A stretch of DNA of 64,000 nucleotides, taken from the NCBI GenBank assembly GCA_033721235.1, contig JAWWAY010000001.1, positions 1 through 64,000 of the forward strand, read 5' to 3'. Within the stretch, counting starts at the first letter, position 1, and each line of letters opens with the position of its first letter. The stretch is from UBA5078 sp033721235 (lineage in GTDB: Bacteria > Pseudomonadota > Gammaproteobacteria > Pseudomonadales > Pseudohongiellaceae). The translations under genes were made by a program, and so were the position numbers. The notes under the pieces were generated by a model. The model made no database searches and was not told the origin of the DNA. It was given only the letters and a program-made list of their open reading frames with translations. Positions 34,839 to 44,083 of this stretch are shown piece after piece.

Positions 34839-35902
34839 TAAGCTTGCTCCTGCAGTAAGACGGGCTTGCTTCCTTCGGGGGCTGCTTGGATATAACCTAG
34901 TTCCACTGCGCCTTTGTTATGCTGTCGCAAGATGCTCAGTGCCTTCTCGCAGTCCTCGGCATTAACGCTAACGATCATGCCAATACCACAGTTGAAGGTA
35001 CGCACCATCTCTGACTCAAGAATATTGCCTTCTTTTTGTAGCCATTTAAAGATTTCTGGTCGCTCCCAGGCGTTCATATTAATTACGGCTTGAGCGTTGT
35101 CTGGCAATACGCGTGGTAGATTTTCGACAATACCGCCGCCGGTAATATGGGCGATGGCGTTTGGCTTCACATCTTCGCACAATGCCTGAATGGCCTTAAC
35201 GTAAATCTCAGTGGGAGTCAGTAATACCTCTCCCAAGGTGGAATCGCCGAAAGCAGAGCTAAGAGGAGTGCCACTGACTTCCAAGACTTTACGAATAAGC
35301 GAGTAGCCATTGGAGTGAGGGCCAGAAGAAAGCAGACCAATGAGCTTGTCACCCACTTTGACATCAGTGTTTTCAATGATCTCGTCTTTCTCTACAACGC
35401 CAACGGAGAAGCCTGCCAAGTCATAGTCATTGTCTTGGTACATGCCGGGCATTTCTGCTGTCTCGCCCCCTATGAGCGAGCAGCCAGAGAGTGAGCAGCC
35501 AGCACCGATGCCTTCAACTACCTGGGTAGCGAGGTCAACATTAAGTCCGCCAGTGGCATAGTAATCGAGGAAGAAAAGAGGCTCAGCGCCGCACACAATG
35601 AGGTCGTTAACACACATGGCCACCAAGTCGATGCCGATAGTGTCGTGTTTGCCCACTTCCATGGCTAGCTTCAGCTTCGTACCAACACCATCTGTGGCCG
35701 ATACCAATACAGGACGCTTATAGCCCTCTGGAATCTCGCATAATGCCCCAAAACCACCTAGTCCAGACAGGACTTCTGGGCGACGAGTCTTTTGCGTAAC
35801 AGTTTTGATTTTTTCTACTAGCGCATCACCCGCGTCGATATCGACACCAGCGTCTTTATAGCTAAGAGAAGGTTTGCCGTTTTGGGAAGCATCTTGAGTC
35901 AT
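34838..35902 (-). CDS. purM: Phosphoribosylformylglycinamidine cyclo-ligase
   Basis: PurM closes the imidazole ring to give AIR, step five of purine synthesis. Diagnostic are LSYKDAGVDIDAGDALVE, VSATDGVGTKLKLA, the DLVAMCVNDLIVCGAEPLFFLDY block, LIGGETAEMPGMY and HITGGGIVENLPR. The ATG at 35902 gives a 354-aa protein; a 13-residue extension to 35941 has no family counterpart. It is first in the purM-purN-DUF3108 operon. No PurR-type operator was recognised. Confidence 0.96.
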   Translation of the reverse strand: MTQDASQNGKPSLSYKDAGVDIDAGDALVEKIKTVTQKTRRPEVLSGLGGFGALCEIPEGYKRPVLVSATDGVGTKLKLAMEVGKHDTIGIDLVAMCVNDLIVCGAEPLFFLDYYATGGLNVDLATQVVEGIGAGCSLSGCSLIGGETAEMPGMYQDNDYDLAGFSVGVVEKDEIIENTDVKVGDKLIGLLSSGPHSNGYSLIRKVLEVSGTPLSSAFGDSTLGEVLLTPTEIYVKAIQALCEDVKPNAIAHITGGGIVENLPRVLPDNAQAVINMNAWERPEIFKWLQKEGNILESEMVRTFNCGIGMIVSVNAEDCEKALSILRQHNKGAVELGYIQAAPEGSKPVLLQEQA

Positions 35903-36085
35903 TAATAGCGTGTCCGTATAGGGTGCAATGAGAAGATGCAAATTCTACCAGTTGAGAAGCGCTCAGGGTACTTCGAAGCCCTATTTTTCACTCCGATATG
36001 CTGACTATTTGTGGGAACAAGTATTCGGGAGCTCTGCTTAAAGCGAATAAGAAGTGGATTTGGCGGGATACTAATAACAAACGGG

Positions 36086-36120
36086 CTAAAACCCCAGCAC
36101 GATTAACGCTCGTGCTGGGG
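36086..36120 (-). terminator. Terminator downstream of the VOC gene
   Basis: An 11-bp perfect stem, CCCCAGCACGA/TCGTGCTGGGG, with a short loop lies 14 bases beyond the VOC stop. On the minus strand it is followed by GTTTTAG, a short U tract. It separates the VOC gene from purM. Confidence 0.72.
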
Positions 36121-36133
36121 GCATGATAAGCGC

Positions 36134-36502
36134 TTAGCCAAGGCAGAAAACATTAAGCTTATTGCCGTCCAGATCGCGGAAGTAACCCGCATAGAAGCCT
36201 TCGCCCCGTGGGCCAGCAGGACCTTCGTCTGCAGCGCCTAGGCTTATTGCCTTGGCGTACACTCTATCAACTTGTTCTTTGTCTTTCGCTGCTAAGCCAA
36301 TCATTGTGCCATTGCCGACAGTTGCAGCCTCTTGATTGAAAGGTTTGGTGACACTAAACATAGGTTGATCTTCACTGACGCCCCAGGCGATATAAGTCTC
36401 AAACTCCATGGTTCTTTTAGCGCCAAGCTCTTTAAACAAGGCATCATAGAAGTCAGCGGCTTTCTTTAGGTCGTTAGTGCCAACAGTGGTGTATCCAATC
36501 AT
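36134..36502 (-). CDS. VOC (glyoxalase/bleomycin-resistance) superfamily protein
   Basis: A single VOC domain of 122 aa. It opens IGYTTVGTNDLKKAADFYDALF and closes FYAGYFRDLDGNKLNVFCLG, the beta-alpha-beta-beta-beta pattern. This subfamily is close to the small lactoylglutathione-lyase-like proteins of unknown substrate. A perfect 8-bp palindrome lies 50-75 bases upstream at 36551-36574, so expression may be repressor-controlled. Confidence 0.85.
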   Translation of the reverse strand: MIGYTTVGTNDLKKAADFYDALFKELGAKRTMEFETYIAWGVSEDQPMFSVTKPFNQEAATVGNGTMIGLAAKDKEQVDRVYAKAISLGAADEGPAGPRGEGFYAGYFRDLDGNKLNVFCLG

Positions 36503-36550
36503 TTTAAGTTCCTTCTTTAGTGGGTTTTAGGTGGGCCTATGAAAACACAA

Positions 36551-36574
36551 ACAACTGTATAAATAAACAGTTGT
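36551..36574. promoter_or_regulatory. Palindromic operator, LexA-box-like
   Basis: ACAACTGT-ataaataa-ACAGTTGT is a perfect 8-bp inverted repeat with an AT-only 8-base centre. It contains CTGT-N8-ACAG, the shape of a gammaproteobacterial LexA box. It lies between the divergent VOC and DUF2066 genes and could control either. Another family of dimeric repressor would also fit. Confidence 0.55.
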
Positions 36575-36644
36575 GTTATATTCGATAGCATCGAGAGCTA
36601 GAAACAAGAGGCCTCGCGTGTCAAAGGCTTTCAGATGCAGTATT

Positions 36645-37793
36645 ATGCGCGCAATGAAAAACTTCTCTTTCATCATATTGTTAACAGCGGTATTTAAGTT
36701 GCTTCTTAAGCTCTTGTTTCAATCTAAAGTTATTAACAGGGTCGCTCTTATTGGCGTGCTCTTGCTCCTAGCGTTACCTGCGCAGGCTCTTATTATCAGT
36801 GGTCTTTATGATCATGAGTTGCCGGTACAAAGCCAAAGCGAGGCAGAGCGCTTGAGCGCCTACAGAGAGGCTTTAGCCGCCGTCATTGTGAAGGTGACCG
36901 GCACCGAAACTGCACTAGACACGGCGCTTGTGCAACGTGCTATTCGGGATGCACAGAGCTATGTGAGAGAGGTGAGTTATCGCACCGTATCGACTCCCCA
37001 GCCCAATACTAGCCTCATTAGTATTCGTTTTGACCCTGCTTTAGTAGATAGCTTATTGGCGGATGCTGGCGTTACTGTTTGGGATAAGAACAGACCTTCA
37101 ATTCTGCTGTGGTTGTCGGTTCAAGGTTTGGATGGGCGCAGGGAAGTATTGGCTGCCGACTCGGAGCATCCGATTATTGATTTGCTACAAGAGTATTCGC
37201 GTGAACGGGGCATTCCCATCTTGATTCCATTGATGGACTTCGAGGATCGTCGCAATCTTCCAACCGATGTGGCTTGGAGCCTAGACGAAGATGCTATTCG
37301 CAAAGCCAGTGCTCGTTATGGCCCGGACAGTATTCTTAGCGGCCGAGTCCTTAACTCACCCTCTGGCGATTTTATTGGATTATGGCAGTTTCTCTTTAGA
37401 GACAATGCTCAAGTGTTTGATAGTTTCGAGGAAGACCTGCCAAGCTATACCTTTGGCGCTCTGGATACAGTGGCACAGACTCTCGTTCAGCACTTCGCTA
37501 TCGATAGAAGCACCAACGCGCAGACAGCCTCCGTTAGGATGCGTATTGATGATATAGACTCTGCCTCAGCACATGTGGCATTGCTCAATTATATTCGCGA
37601 TTATGCTGTGGTCGAGAGTGCAGAGCTCGCTCTGTTAGACGGCGCTAGCTTAGAGCTAGAGCTCAAGCTCTTAGGGTCGGTATTTTTGTTTACAGAGTTT
37701 CTAAGCCTAGGACGTGATTTGATTCCTAGCGCACAAATGGGCACCGACAGCGATTCGGGCCAATCTATACTGCATTATCAGTGGGTGCGTTAG
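36645..37793 (+). CDS. DUF2066 exported protein
   Basis: A DUF2066 family protein, function unknown, usually found just before hda. A hydrophobic N-terminal stretch (INRVALIGVLLLLALPAQA) looks like a signal peptide, then YDHELPVQSQSEAERLSAYREALAAVIVKVTGTE, the family core. The start is uncertain: the ATG at 36645 gives 382 aa, and an ATG at 36654 or an earlier GTG at 36573 are also in frame. It is three bases before hda and probably co-transcribed. Confidence 0.8.
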   Translation: MRAMKNFSFIILLTAVFKLLLKLLFQSKVINRVALIGVLLLLALPAQALIISGLYDHELPVQSQSEAERLSAYREALAAVIVKVTGTETALDTALVQRAIRDAQSYVREVSYRTVSTPQPNTSLISIRFDPALVDSLLADAGVTVWDKNRPSILLWLSVQGLDGRREVLAADSEHPIIDLLQEYSRERGIPILIPLMDFEDRRNLPTDVAWSLDEDAIRKASARYGPDSILSGRVLNSPSGDFIGLWQFLFRDNAQVFDSFEEDLPSYTFGALDTVAQTLVQHFAIDRSTNAQTASVRMRIDDIDSASAHVALLNYIRDYAVVESAELALLDGASLELELKLLGSVFLFTEFLSLGRDLIPSAQMGTDSDSGQSILHYQWVR

Positions 37794-37796
37794 GAT

Positions 37797-38507
37797 ATGA
37801 TTGATAGAGCCCCCCAGCAGTACCCTCTGGAAGTAGCATTAGACGACTACGCCACATTTGAAAACTTCTATGTCTCCGATGCCAACGCTGCGGTGTGTCA
37901 ATACTTTCGTGGCATCAATACCGGTGACGTTCTGCAGTATAGCTATGTTTGGGGGGCATCAGGGTCTGGTCGTACGCATTTGTTGCAGGCGATTTGTCAC
38001 AAGGCTCAGTCTATTGGCCAGAGTGCCTTCTATATTCCGCTTAATATGGCCGCCGAACTCTCACCTGCTATTTTAGAAGGCTTAGACACGTTTGATCTAG
38101 TATGCCTAGATGATATCGATTGCGTCTTGGGTAGTGACGACTGGGAGTCTGCGTTATTTTCTTTGTTTAATGCCCTTCGTGATGCGGATGTTCGTTTTAT
38201 CGTTTCGAGTAGCATTGGGCCTATGGCCTTGGAAGTAAACTTGAAGGACCTGCAGTCGCGCTTGCAATCCGCAGTAGTGTTTCAACTGCAAACACCCCAA
38301 GATGCCGACAAATTATGTGCCCTACAATTGCGTGCACACAAACGTGGTTTCGAGCTCGCCGATGATGTCGCTCGTTATGTTTTGCAACGCAACGAGCGCA
38401 GTATGAGTGGCTTGTTTGATTTTCTAGAGCGACTGGATCAGCACTCGCTCATTACTAAGCGAAAGATCACCATTCCCTTAGTGCGTGAACTAATGGCTAG
38501 CGCGTAA
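37797..38507 (+). CDS. hda: Hda regulatory inactivator of DnaA
   Basis: Hda, with the beta clamp, stimulates ATP hydrolysis by DnaA to stop re-initiation. It is a small AAA+ protein of 236 aa like DnaA domain III. It has Walker A GASGSGRTHLLQ, Walker B LVCLDDIDCV, the clamp-binding-like N-terminus QQYPLEVAL and C-terminal RNERSMSGLFDFLERLD. Start follows the DUF2066 stop by three bases. Confidence 0.93.
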   Translation: MIDRAPQQYPLEVALDDYATFENFYVSDANAAVCQYFRGINTGDVLQYSYVWGASGSGRTHLLQAICHKAQSIGQSAFYIPLNMAAELSPAILEGLDTFDLVCLDDIDCVLGSDDWESALFSLFNALRDADVRFIVSSSIGPMALEVNLKDLQSRLQSAVVFQLQTPQDADKLCALQLRAHKRGFELADDVARYVLQRNERSMSGLFDFLERLDQHSLITKRKITIPLVRELMASA

Positions 38508-38510
38508 GGT

Positions 38511-38900
38511 CTATAGAGAAACTTTGTAGAAGTTGCGGTAGCTGCGAATATAGCTAACCAAAGCGCAGAACAATATCGATAAATTCACGCTGACAAGAAT
38601 GCCGTAAACCCGTGAGGCTTCTACAAAGGCAGTTTGTACTCCCACCACAAAATATAGCAGCGCTACAAAGGACAACCATGCATAGGTGCGCAGGTGTCGC
38701 TTGTGTAAGCCAAAGATAAAAATAGACAGTGGCAGCACCTTAAATAGCCATAGGAATACGACAGCAGCAAGGTTTCCCTCGCGAATAAACTGAACCAGTG
38801 CGTAGGCCGTGAATATAGCAAGCAGACTATAGAACGATAGCATCACAATGCGTCTAGCTCGCTCGATAGCGGGAGGGGCGTTTACAGTGTTCTCAGACAA
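38511..38900 (-). CDS. DUF2069 inner-membrane protein
   Basis: A 129-aa protein with four likely membrane segments (near residues 22-40, 45-62, 72-90 and 98-115), matching DUF2069. These proteins are typically encoded next to wrbA, as here, 17 bases downstream. No function is known. It is convergent with hda, with only three bases between the stop codons. Confidence 0.78.
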   Translation of the reverse strand: MSENTVNAPPAIERARRIVMLSFYSLLAIFTAYALVQFIREGNLAAVVFLWLFKVLPLSIFIFGLHKRHLRTYAWLSFVALLYFVVGVQTAFVEASRVYGILVSVNLSILFCALVSYIRSYRNFYKVSL

Positions 38901-38917
38901 ATCTCATTCCTTTTGTA

Positions 38918-39535
38918 TTAAGCGCTTGTTAGTTTACTGGCCAGCAGAGCCACGCGTTTGCCTAGGGCAATACACAGTGCTTCTTCGTCTGCATCGACAG
39001 CACGCTTGCTATCTTGACCGGATAAATGGCTGGCTCCATAGGGAGTGCCGCCTGTCTCGGTGGACATTAAAATACTCTCGCTATAGGGTAATCCGCATAT
39101 CACCATACCGTGGTGAATCAGTGGATTCATCATGCTCAGTAGAGTGCTTTCCTGTCCCCCGTGCAGGCTGGAGGTCGAGGTAAATACGGCTGCTGGCTTA
39201 TTGATTAGAGCACCCGAGAGCCAAATGCCTCCGGTGTTGTCGATAAAATATTTCAAAGGAGAGGCCATATTGCCAAAGCGAGTGGGGCTACCCATAAGCA
39301 GGCCTGCGCAGTTGCGTAAATCGTCTTCACTGCAATAGATGGCTCCCTCACTTGGGATGGCAGGCGCTGTGGCTTCGGATACAGGTGATAGGGCTGGGAC
39401 GGTTCTGACTCTCGCCTCTAAACCCACTGCGGCTTGCTCTACACCGCGGGCAATGAGCTTGGCCATTTTTTCCGTAGAGCCATTGCGACTGTAGTAGAGC
39501 ACTAGTACATAGGGCTGTTCGCTATTCGTGGTCAT
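38918..39535 (-). CDS. wrbA: WrbA-type NAD(P)H:quinone oxidoreductase
   Basis: WrbA is an FMN-dependent quinone reductase that makes two-electron reductions and avoids semiquinone. It has the flavodoxin-like loop VLYYSRNGSTEKMAKLIARGV, GSPTRFGNMASPLKYFID and FTSTSSLHGGQESTLLSMM, all typical. The 205-aa length is normal. Its start overlaps the yihY stop by 14 bases, and a DUF2069 gene follows, suggesting one operon. Confidence 0.92.
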   Translation of the reverse strand: MTTNSEQPYVLVLYYSRNGSTEKMAKLIARGVEQAAVGLEARVRTVPALSPVSEATAPAIPSEGAIYCSEDDLRNCAGLLMGSPTRFGNMASPLKYFIDNTGGIWLSGALINKPAAVFTSTSSLHGGQESTLLSMMNPLIHHGMVICGLPYSESILMSTETGGTPYGASHLSGQDSKRAVDADEEALCIALGKRVALLASKLTSA

Positions 39536-40919
39536 TACTTTTTTTCTCGCTGCTATCTTGTGCTGACTTTTGATTATTCGCTTGCAGGTCGGAGAACTTT
39601 ATTTCTCCAATTTCTTGCAATAATGTGTCATCCGCGCTCTTGAGGAACTGCTTGATTAGGTCTCTGGTTCGACTGTGATGAGCCCTAATGATGGGTTCGG
39701 GTGTAAAGCGCCGAATGCTATCCCTAAGCTCGATCACGCTGGCATCGCTGAGCGCATGGGTTGGCAGATACCGAGTCGGGTCTTCGTCTGTTGCGCGAAT
39801 GAGGTCCATTTCACACAGCATGTTAATAATATGATCGGTCACTATGGGGTTGTTACGTAGCTTGCTGGCCAGTTCACTAGATGTCCAAGGCTCTTTTTTT
39901 GTATTAAACCGCTCGCTAATTAAATAAAGAATACTAAGGCTAAGTTCTTCTTGCTCCACAATGCTCAATGCTGTCTTGCGGCGACCAATTTGTGCTTTTT
40001 CCGGATACTGATGGTAGTAAGCGATGCTGGAACCGGTGAGCAGAACAAGCCAGCCGAGATAGATGAAGATCATCACCAATATAACGGTAAAAAAGGCAAC
40101 GTAGATGATTTCATTGGTGCTGGAGTTAACAAAGAATTCCTGGAAAAGCCCGCCCATTGTTTTCCAAATAAACGTTGTCATGATGCCGCCAATAAAGGCG
40201 GAGCCTAGCTGTACGCGAGTATTGGGAATAAAGGTATAGGCAAAGGCGAATGCTAAAGACATGAACAAAAACGCGCTGGAGAAACCGATGACTTGCAAGA
40301 GTGTGCCGCCAAAAGCCAGGGACTCCAAATAGCGTTCGAAGAAATTGGTATTAATATAAGAGCTTATGCCGATTGACAGAAAAATGAGCAATGGACTGAC
40401 AATGATGGCGAAAAGGTATTCACTGATACGGCTGGCAAAGCGTCTGCCTTGGGTGACGCACCAAATGAAATTAAATGATAGCTCTATTTTCTGCATCATA
40501 TTGAGTACGGTGTACAGTAGAACGCCAAGGCTCACGAAGCTGAGTACATCTACCCGAACGTTTTCGACAAAACTGATGATGCTGTTAGTAATTTCAATGC
40601 TGCGATCGCCAAGAGGCTCCAGCAAATTGAGTAGCGCTGGCTCCATCGCATTGTGAAGCCCTAAACCCTTAAGCACGGCGAATGCCAAAGCGAGAAGAGG
40701 GATGGTGGCAATGACCGTGTAATAGACCAAGCTCATTGCGCGTAGGCTGAGCTGGCCTTCGATGAGGTCTCTTATAACGGCATAGGCAATTTGCAAAGCG
40801 CGAATAGCGAAGCGCTTTGCAAGACCGGCTTCACGTAAATCCTGCTCCCATAGTAGAGAGTCTACCCTCTCTTTTAGCTGGGAGAATTGTTGAGATACTT
40901 TATTGGGTCCTATCGTCAT
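39522..40919 (-). CDS. yihY: YihY/BrkB family inner-membrane protein
   Basis: A 465-aa YihY (UPF0761/BrkB) family membrane protein. Six membrane segments are visible between about residues 55 and 310 (for example LRAMSLVYYTVIATIPLLALAF, VLSFVSLGVLLYTVLNMM). The C-terminal third is cytoplasmic and resembles a winged-helix, with ELSLSILYLISERF and IINMLCEMDLIRATDED. Despite older names it is not an RNase BN. Function is unknown. Confidence 0.87.
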   Translation of the reverse strand: MTIGPNKVSQQFSQLKERVDSLLWEQDLREAGLAKRFAIRALQIAYAVIRDLIEGQLSLRAMSLVYYTVIATIPLLALAFAVLKGLGLHNAMEPALLNLLEPLGDRSIEITNSIISFVENVRVDVLSFVSLGVLLYTVLNMMQKIELSFNFIWCVTQGRRFASRISEYLFAIIVSPLLIFLSIGISSYINTNFFERYLESLAFGGTLLQVIGFSSAFLFMSLAFAFAYTFIPNTRVQLGSAFIGGIMTTFIWKTMGGLFQEFFVNSSTNEIIYVAFFTVILVMIFIYLGWLVLLTGSSIAYYHQYPEKAQIGRRKTALSIVEQEELSLSILYLISERFNTKKEPWTSSELASKLRNNPIVTDHIINMLCEMDLIRATDEDPTRYLPTHALSDASVIELRDSIRRFTPEPIIRAHHSRTRDLIKQFLKSADDTLLQEIGEIKFSDLQANNQKSAQDSSEKKSNDHE

Positions 40920-40976
40920 AGCGTTTTCCCGTGCTTAAAAGATCTCTATGGATTGGCCTAGCCGCGCCAACAACTT

Positions 40977-42719
40977 CTAGTTGTTGGCAATACGGCTAGT
41001 TAGGAACTCAAGGATTGAGTCAGCGGCGACCATTTCTTTGTCGCTTGCGCTTCTGCTCTTATACTCTATCTCACCTTGGTCGATACCGCGATCGGAGATC
41101 ACTATGCGATGGGGGATGCCCATTAGCTCCATGTCGGCAAATTTGACCCCCGGGCTAGTTTTCTTGTCGCGGTCATCTAGCAATACCTCAAAGCCTAGGT
41201 CGCTAAGCTGCTGATAGAGTGAATCGGCCAGTTCGCGCACAGCGTCGGACTTGTGAGCGTTCAGGGGAATAATGGCGAGCTGAAAAGGCGCTATATTATC
41301 GGGCCAAATAATGCCGTTTTCGTCATGACGCTGCTCGATGCAAGCGGCCACAATACGGCTGACTCCAATGCCATAGCAGCCCATGGTCATAGTGACAGAC
41401 TTACCATTCTCATCGAGAACACTTGCCTTCATGGCTTCGCTATATTTAGTCCCTAGTTGGAAAATATGGCCCACTTCGATGCCACGTTTGATGCTTAGGC
41501 TGCCTTTGCCATCGGGGCTGATATCGCCTTCTTTGACTTTGCGGATGTCTGCAATGCTGTCGAAACGACAATCTTTGTCCCAGTTGGCATCCACTAGATG
41601 TTGACCTTCTTTATTAGCGCCACACACAAAATTGCGTAGCGATGCAGCCGACTCGTCTACGATAGTCGGAATATTCAGGCCAACGGGTCCTAAGCTGCCG
41701 GGCAGACAGCCAATCGTTTTTTGAATTTGCTCGTCGTCAGCAAACTGTACAGGTGACAGTACGCCGTCTAGCTTGGAGACTTTCACTTCGTTAATGTCTT
41801 GGTCGCCGCGAATAACTAAGGCGATTAAACCGGCGGGATTAGCATCGGTTTTCTCGGCCATAGCAATTAGTGTTTTCACTAGTCGTCGGGGCTCCAGCTT
41901 CAATAGGGCAGAGACTTCCTCGATAGTGCGAGCCTCTGGTGTGTCTACTACAGAGGATTTTTCCTTAGGAGTTTCATCGCAAGTATAATCGGCATCTGCC
42001 AGAGACCCAGTGGCCATTTCAATATTGGCCGCGTAGTTGCTGTCGGAGCTAAATACAATTTCGTCTTCGCCCGAGTCGGCCAGAACATGAAATTCATGGG
42101 ACATGCTGCCGCCAATATTGCCTGAGTCAGCAATAACAGGGCGGAACTCTAAGCCAAGTCGCTCGAAGATGCGGCAATAGGTCTTGTGCATGACATCATA
42201 GGTCTGCTGCAAGGACTCCTGATCCACATGGAAGGAATAAGCATCCTTCATAAGGAATTCTCTGGCTCGCATTACACCAAAGCGAGGGCGACGCTCATCG
42301 CGGAACTTGGTCTGAATTTGATAGAAGTTCGCAGGCAGTTGGCGATAGCTTGCCAGCTCGTTACGAATCAGGTCTGTGATGACCTCTTCGTGGGTAGGGC
42401 CAAGGCAAAAGTCACGGTCGTGCCTGTCTACAAAGCGCAGCAGTTCATCACCCATTTTGTCCCAGCGCCCAGACTCATGCCATAGGTCGGCGGACTGCAC
42501 GACAGGCATGGACACTTCCATCGCTCCGGAACGGTTCATTTCCTCACGGACGATGCCTTGAACCTTCTGCAGGACTTTAAGCCCAGCCGGCAACCAAGTA
42601 TACAGCCCGGCGGCAAGCTTGCGGATAAGGCCCGCTCGCAGCATGAGTTGATGGCTGATGACTTCCGCATCAGCAGGAGTTTCTTTAACAGTCGCAATTA
42701 AGTACTGGCTAGCACGCAT
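40977..42719 (-). CDS. proS: Prolyl-tRNA synthetase
   Basis: ProS charges tRNA-Pro. It is the bacterial type with the editing (INS) domain. Motif 1 is near GLIRKLAAGLYTWLPAGLKVL, motif 2 in KFRDERRPRFGVMRAREFLMKDAYSFH, the INS domain at about 225-400, motif 3 in MTMGCYGIGVSRI, and an anticodon-binding domain after residue 470. The 580-aa length is normal. It follows the HU-like gene on the same strand, separated by a terminator. Confidence 0.97.
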   Translation of the reverse strand: MRASQYLIATVKETPADAEVISHQLMLRAGLIRKLAAGLYTWLPAGLKVLQKVQGIVREEMNRSGAMEVSMPVVQSADLWHESGRWDKMGDELLRFVDRHDRDFCLGPTHEEVITDLIRNELASYRQLPANFYQIQTKFRDERRPRFGVMRAREFLMKDAYSFHVDQESLQQTYDVMHKTYCRIFERLGLEFRPVIADSGNIGGSMSHEFHVLADSGEDEIVFSSDSNYAANIEMATGSLADADYTCDETPKEKSSVVDTPEARTIEEVSALLKLEPRRLVKTLIAMAEKTDANPAGLIALVIRGDQDINEVKVSKLDGVLSPVQFADDEQIQKTIGCLPGSLGPVGLNIPTIVDESAASLRNFVCGANKEGQHLVDANWDKDCRFDSIADIRKVKEGDISPDGKGSLSIKRGIEVGHIFQLGTKYSEAMKASVLDENGKSVTMTMGCYGIGVSRIVAACIEQRHDENGIIWPDNIAPFQLAIIPLNAHKSDAVRELADSLYQQLSDLGFEVLLDDRDKKTSPGVKFADMELMGIPHRIVISDRGIDQGEIEYKSRSASDKEMVAADSILEFLTSRIANN

Positions 42720-42741
42720 ATTTTCTTAGACCCTAAATGAG

Positions 42742-42761
42742 AAAAGCAGCCCTTAGGCTGC
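42742..42761 (-). terminator. Terminator after the HU-like gene
   Basis: On the minus strand GCAGCC-taag-GGCTGC forms a 6-bp stem followed by TTTT. It lies 57 bases beyond the HU-like stop and just upstream of proS, so proS probably has its own promoter. Confidence 0.62.
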
Positions 42762-42817
42762 CTTTCCGGTGAACTTGTAGCAAGCTACATGTCGTTAGTC
42801 GACATTGGCGCTTGGCA

Positions 42818-43201
42818 TCAAAGAGCGAATTCTTTCAATTTTTTCAAAGGCAGAATTTTAACGCGAGTCGTTGCTGGCTTCTTCGGAATGTCCATCAACT
42901 CACCTGGCTTAAATGGGTTAGGAACGTTCTTGCGCGCAGGACGAGCAGGCTTCTTAACCGCTTTAATTTTCAGCAGGCCTGGCAGAGTGAACTCGCCAAC
43001 GGCTCTTTTCTTGATGTGTCGCTCAATGATCGTGCTAAGTTCGTCTAGAACAGCAGAAACTTCTTTCTTGCTAAGATCAGTGTTGCTCGCAATCTCATTA
43101 AGTATTGCTGTTTTAGTGTACTTCTCTTGGATAGCAGTTGCCTTCTTAGGAGAAGCCTTTGCTTTTGATTTAGTCTTTGATGCAGATTTTGCTACAGCCA
43201 T
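42818..43201 (-). CDS. HU-family DNA-binding protein with basic N-terminal tail
   Basis: A nucleoid-type protein of 127 aa. Residues 1-30 are Lys/Ala/Ser-rich (KTKSKAKASPKKATAIQ), like a histone-H1-type tail. The rest fits the HU/IHF fold: YTKTAILNEIASNTDLSKKEVSAVLDEL helices, then VGEFTLPGLLKIKAVKKPARPARKNVPNPFKPGE for the DNA-binding arms, where HU has GRNPxTGE. The ATG at 43201 is favoured because AAGAGA lies at proper distance. It is distinct from canonical HupA/B. Confidence 0.85.
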   Translation of the reverse strand: MAVAKSASKTKSKAKASPKKATAIQEKYTKTAILNEIASNTDLSKKEVSAVLDELSTIIERHIKKRAVGEFTLPGLLKIKAVKKPARPARKNVPNPFKPGELMDIPKKPATTRVKILPLKKLKEFAL

Positions 43202-43718
43202 GCCCATTCTCTTTTTAATAATAGTGTTACGTTTATTGCATCGAATATTACCGACACAACCCCTAGTATTATCCAGTACCATCGTGGATCGAGGTTCTAC
43301 TTCCGTGATGCCTCTGTGGGGCTCTATTTATATAGTAATGACCTAGTAGGGGCAAGCACTAATAAGAAAAAAAAGGAACTAACTCGCGCTAACTGAGCAC
43401 CCCGTGATGCGGATCAAGTAATCTTTGTGAGAAATAGATTTGGTGCATAAAAAATAGTGCTTTTATGAAAGCTCGGCTGGTGGCTTAGGCAAAAACGAGC
43501 TTAAAGATAGGGTATCGCGCCTGTCAGGGTGGTGATAGTCGGGTATTTGGCTAGAAATAGCCCAAACAATGCAAATAATACAGAGGAATCTGCGCGAAGT
43601 GATGCCAGATGAATTTAAGCTAAGGTATAATGCTCGGCTTTTAAAATTGACCGTTTGCTAGTATTGGGCACTTATTTGAGTGACCTTAACTATCGCCAGA
43701 GGGGAGAGTTGAACCCAA
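43202..43718. other. Intergenic region between the HU-like and FmdB-type genes
   Basis: About 500 bases without a credible gene on either strand. A TATAAT at 43626-43631 (GGTATAATGCTCGG context) could be the -10 of a plus-strand promoter for the FmdB-type gene, but its -35 is poor. Nothing else was recognised. Confidence 0.5.
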
Positions 43719-43961
43719 ATGCCAATTTATGATTACAGATGTGAGTCTTGTGGCCACGTAATGGAAGCACTGCAAAAAATCAGTGATGAGCCGTTGAAGG
43801 ACTGTCCGCAATGCAAGTCTGCGAGCTTGCAGAAGCAGGTCTCAGCAAGTAGCTTTCGGCTAAAAGGCGGCGGTTGGTACGAGACAGACTTTAAAACAGG
43901 GGCTCGTAAGCACGGTACACAGGACTCAGCAGGGGGAGGAAAGCCCTCATCTGCAGACTGA
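43719..43961 (+). CDS. FmdB-type zinc ribbon protein
   Basis: An 80-aa protein of the FmdB/CxxC_CxxC_SSSS putative regulatory family. Four Cys form the ribbon: YRCESCGH and LKDCPQCKS. Then SFRLKGGGWYETDF, a standard family ending, and a polar tail. It lies upstream of aspS, a conserved neighbourhood in Pseudomonas relatives. Its role is not established. Confidence 0.88.
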   Translation: MPIYDYRCESCGHVMEALQKISDEPLKDCPQCKSASLQKQVSASSFRLKGGGWYETDFKTGARKHGTQDSAGGGKPSSAD

Positions 43962-44083
43962 TAGACGTAATGGGCAGTGAGTGTCCATTTAGACGTAGGC
44001 TGTTTTGGCCGCGTCCCCATAGCTGGCCCAACGGGGCTGGCAAAAATTGTTACGAACACAGATTTAACCTTAAGGAATAACGT

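Noticed and set aside
42789..43346. A 185-residue plus-strand frame opposite the HU-like gene
   Set aside because: Antisense to a recognised HU fold; hydrophobic stretches arise from Lys and Ala codons read backwards.
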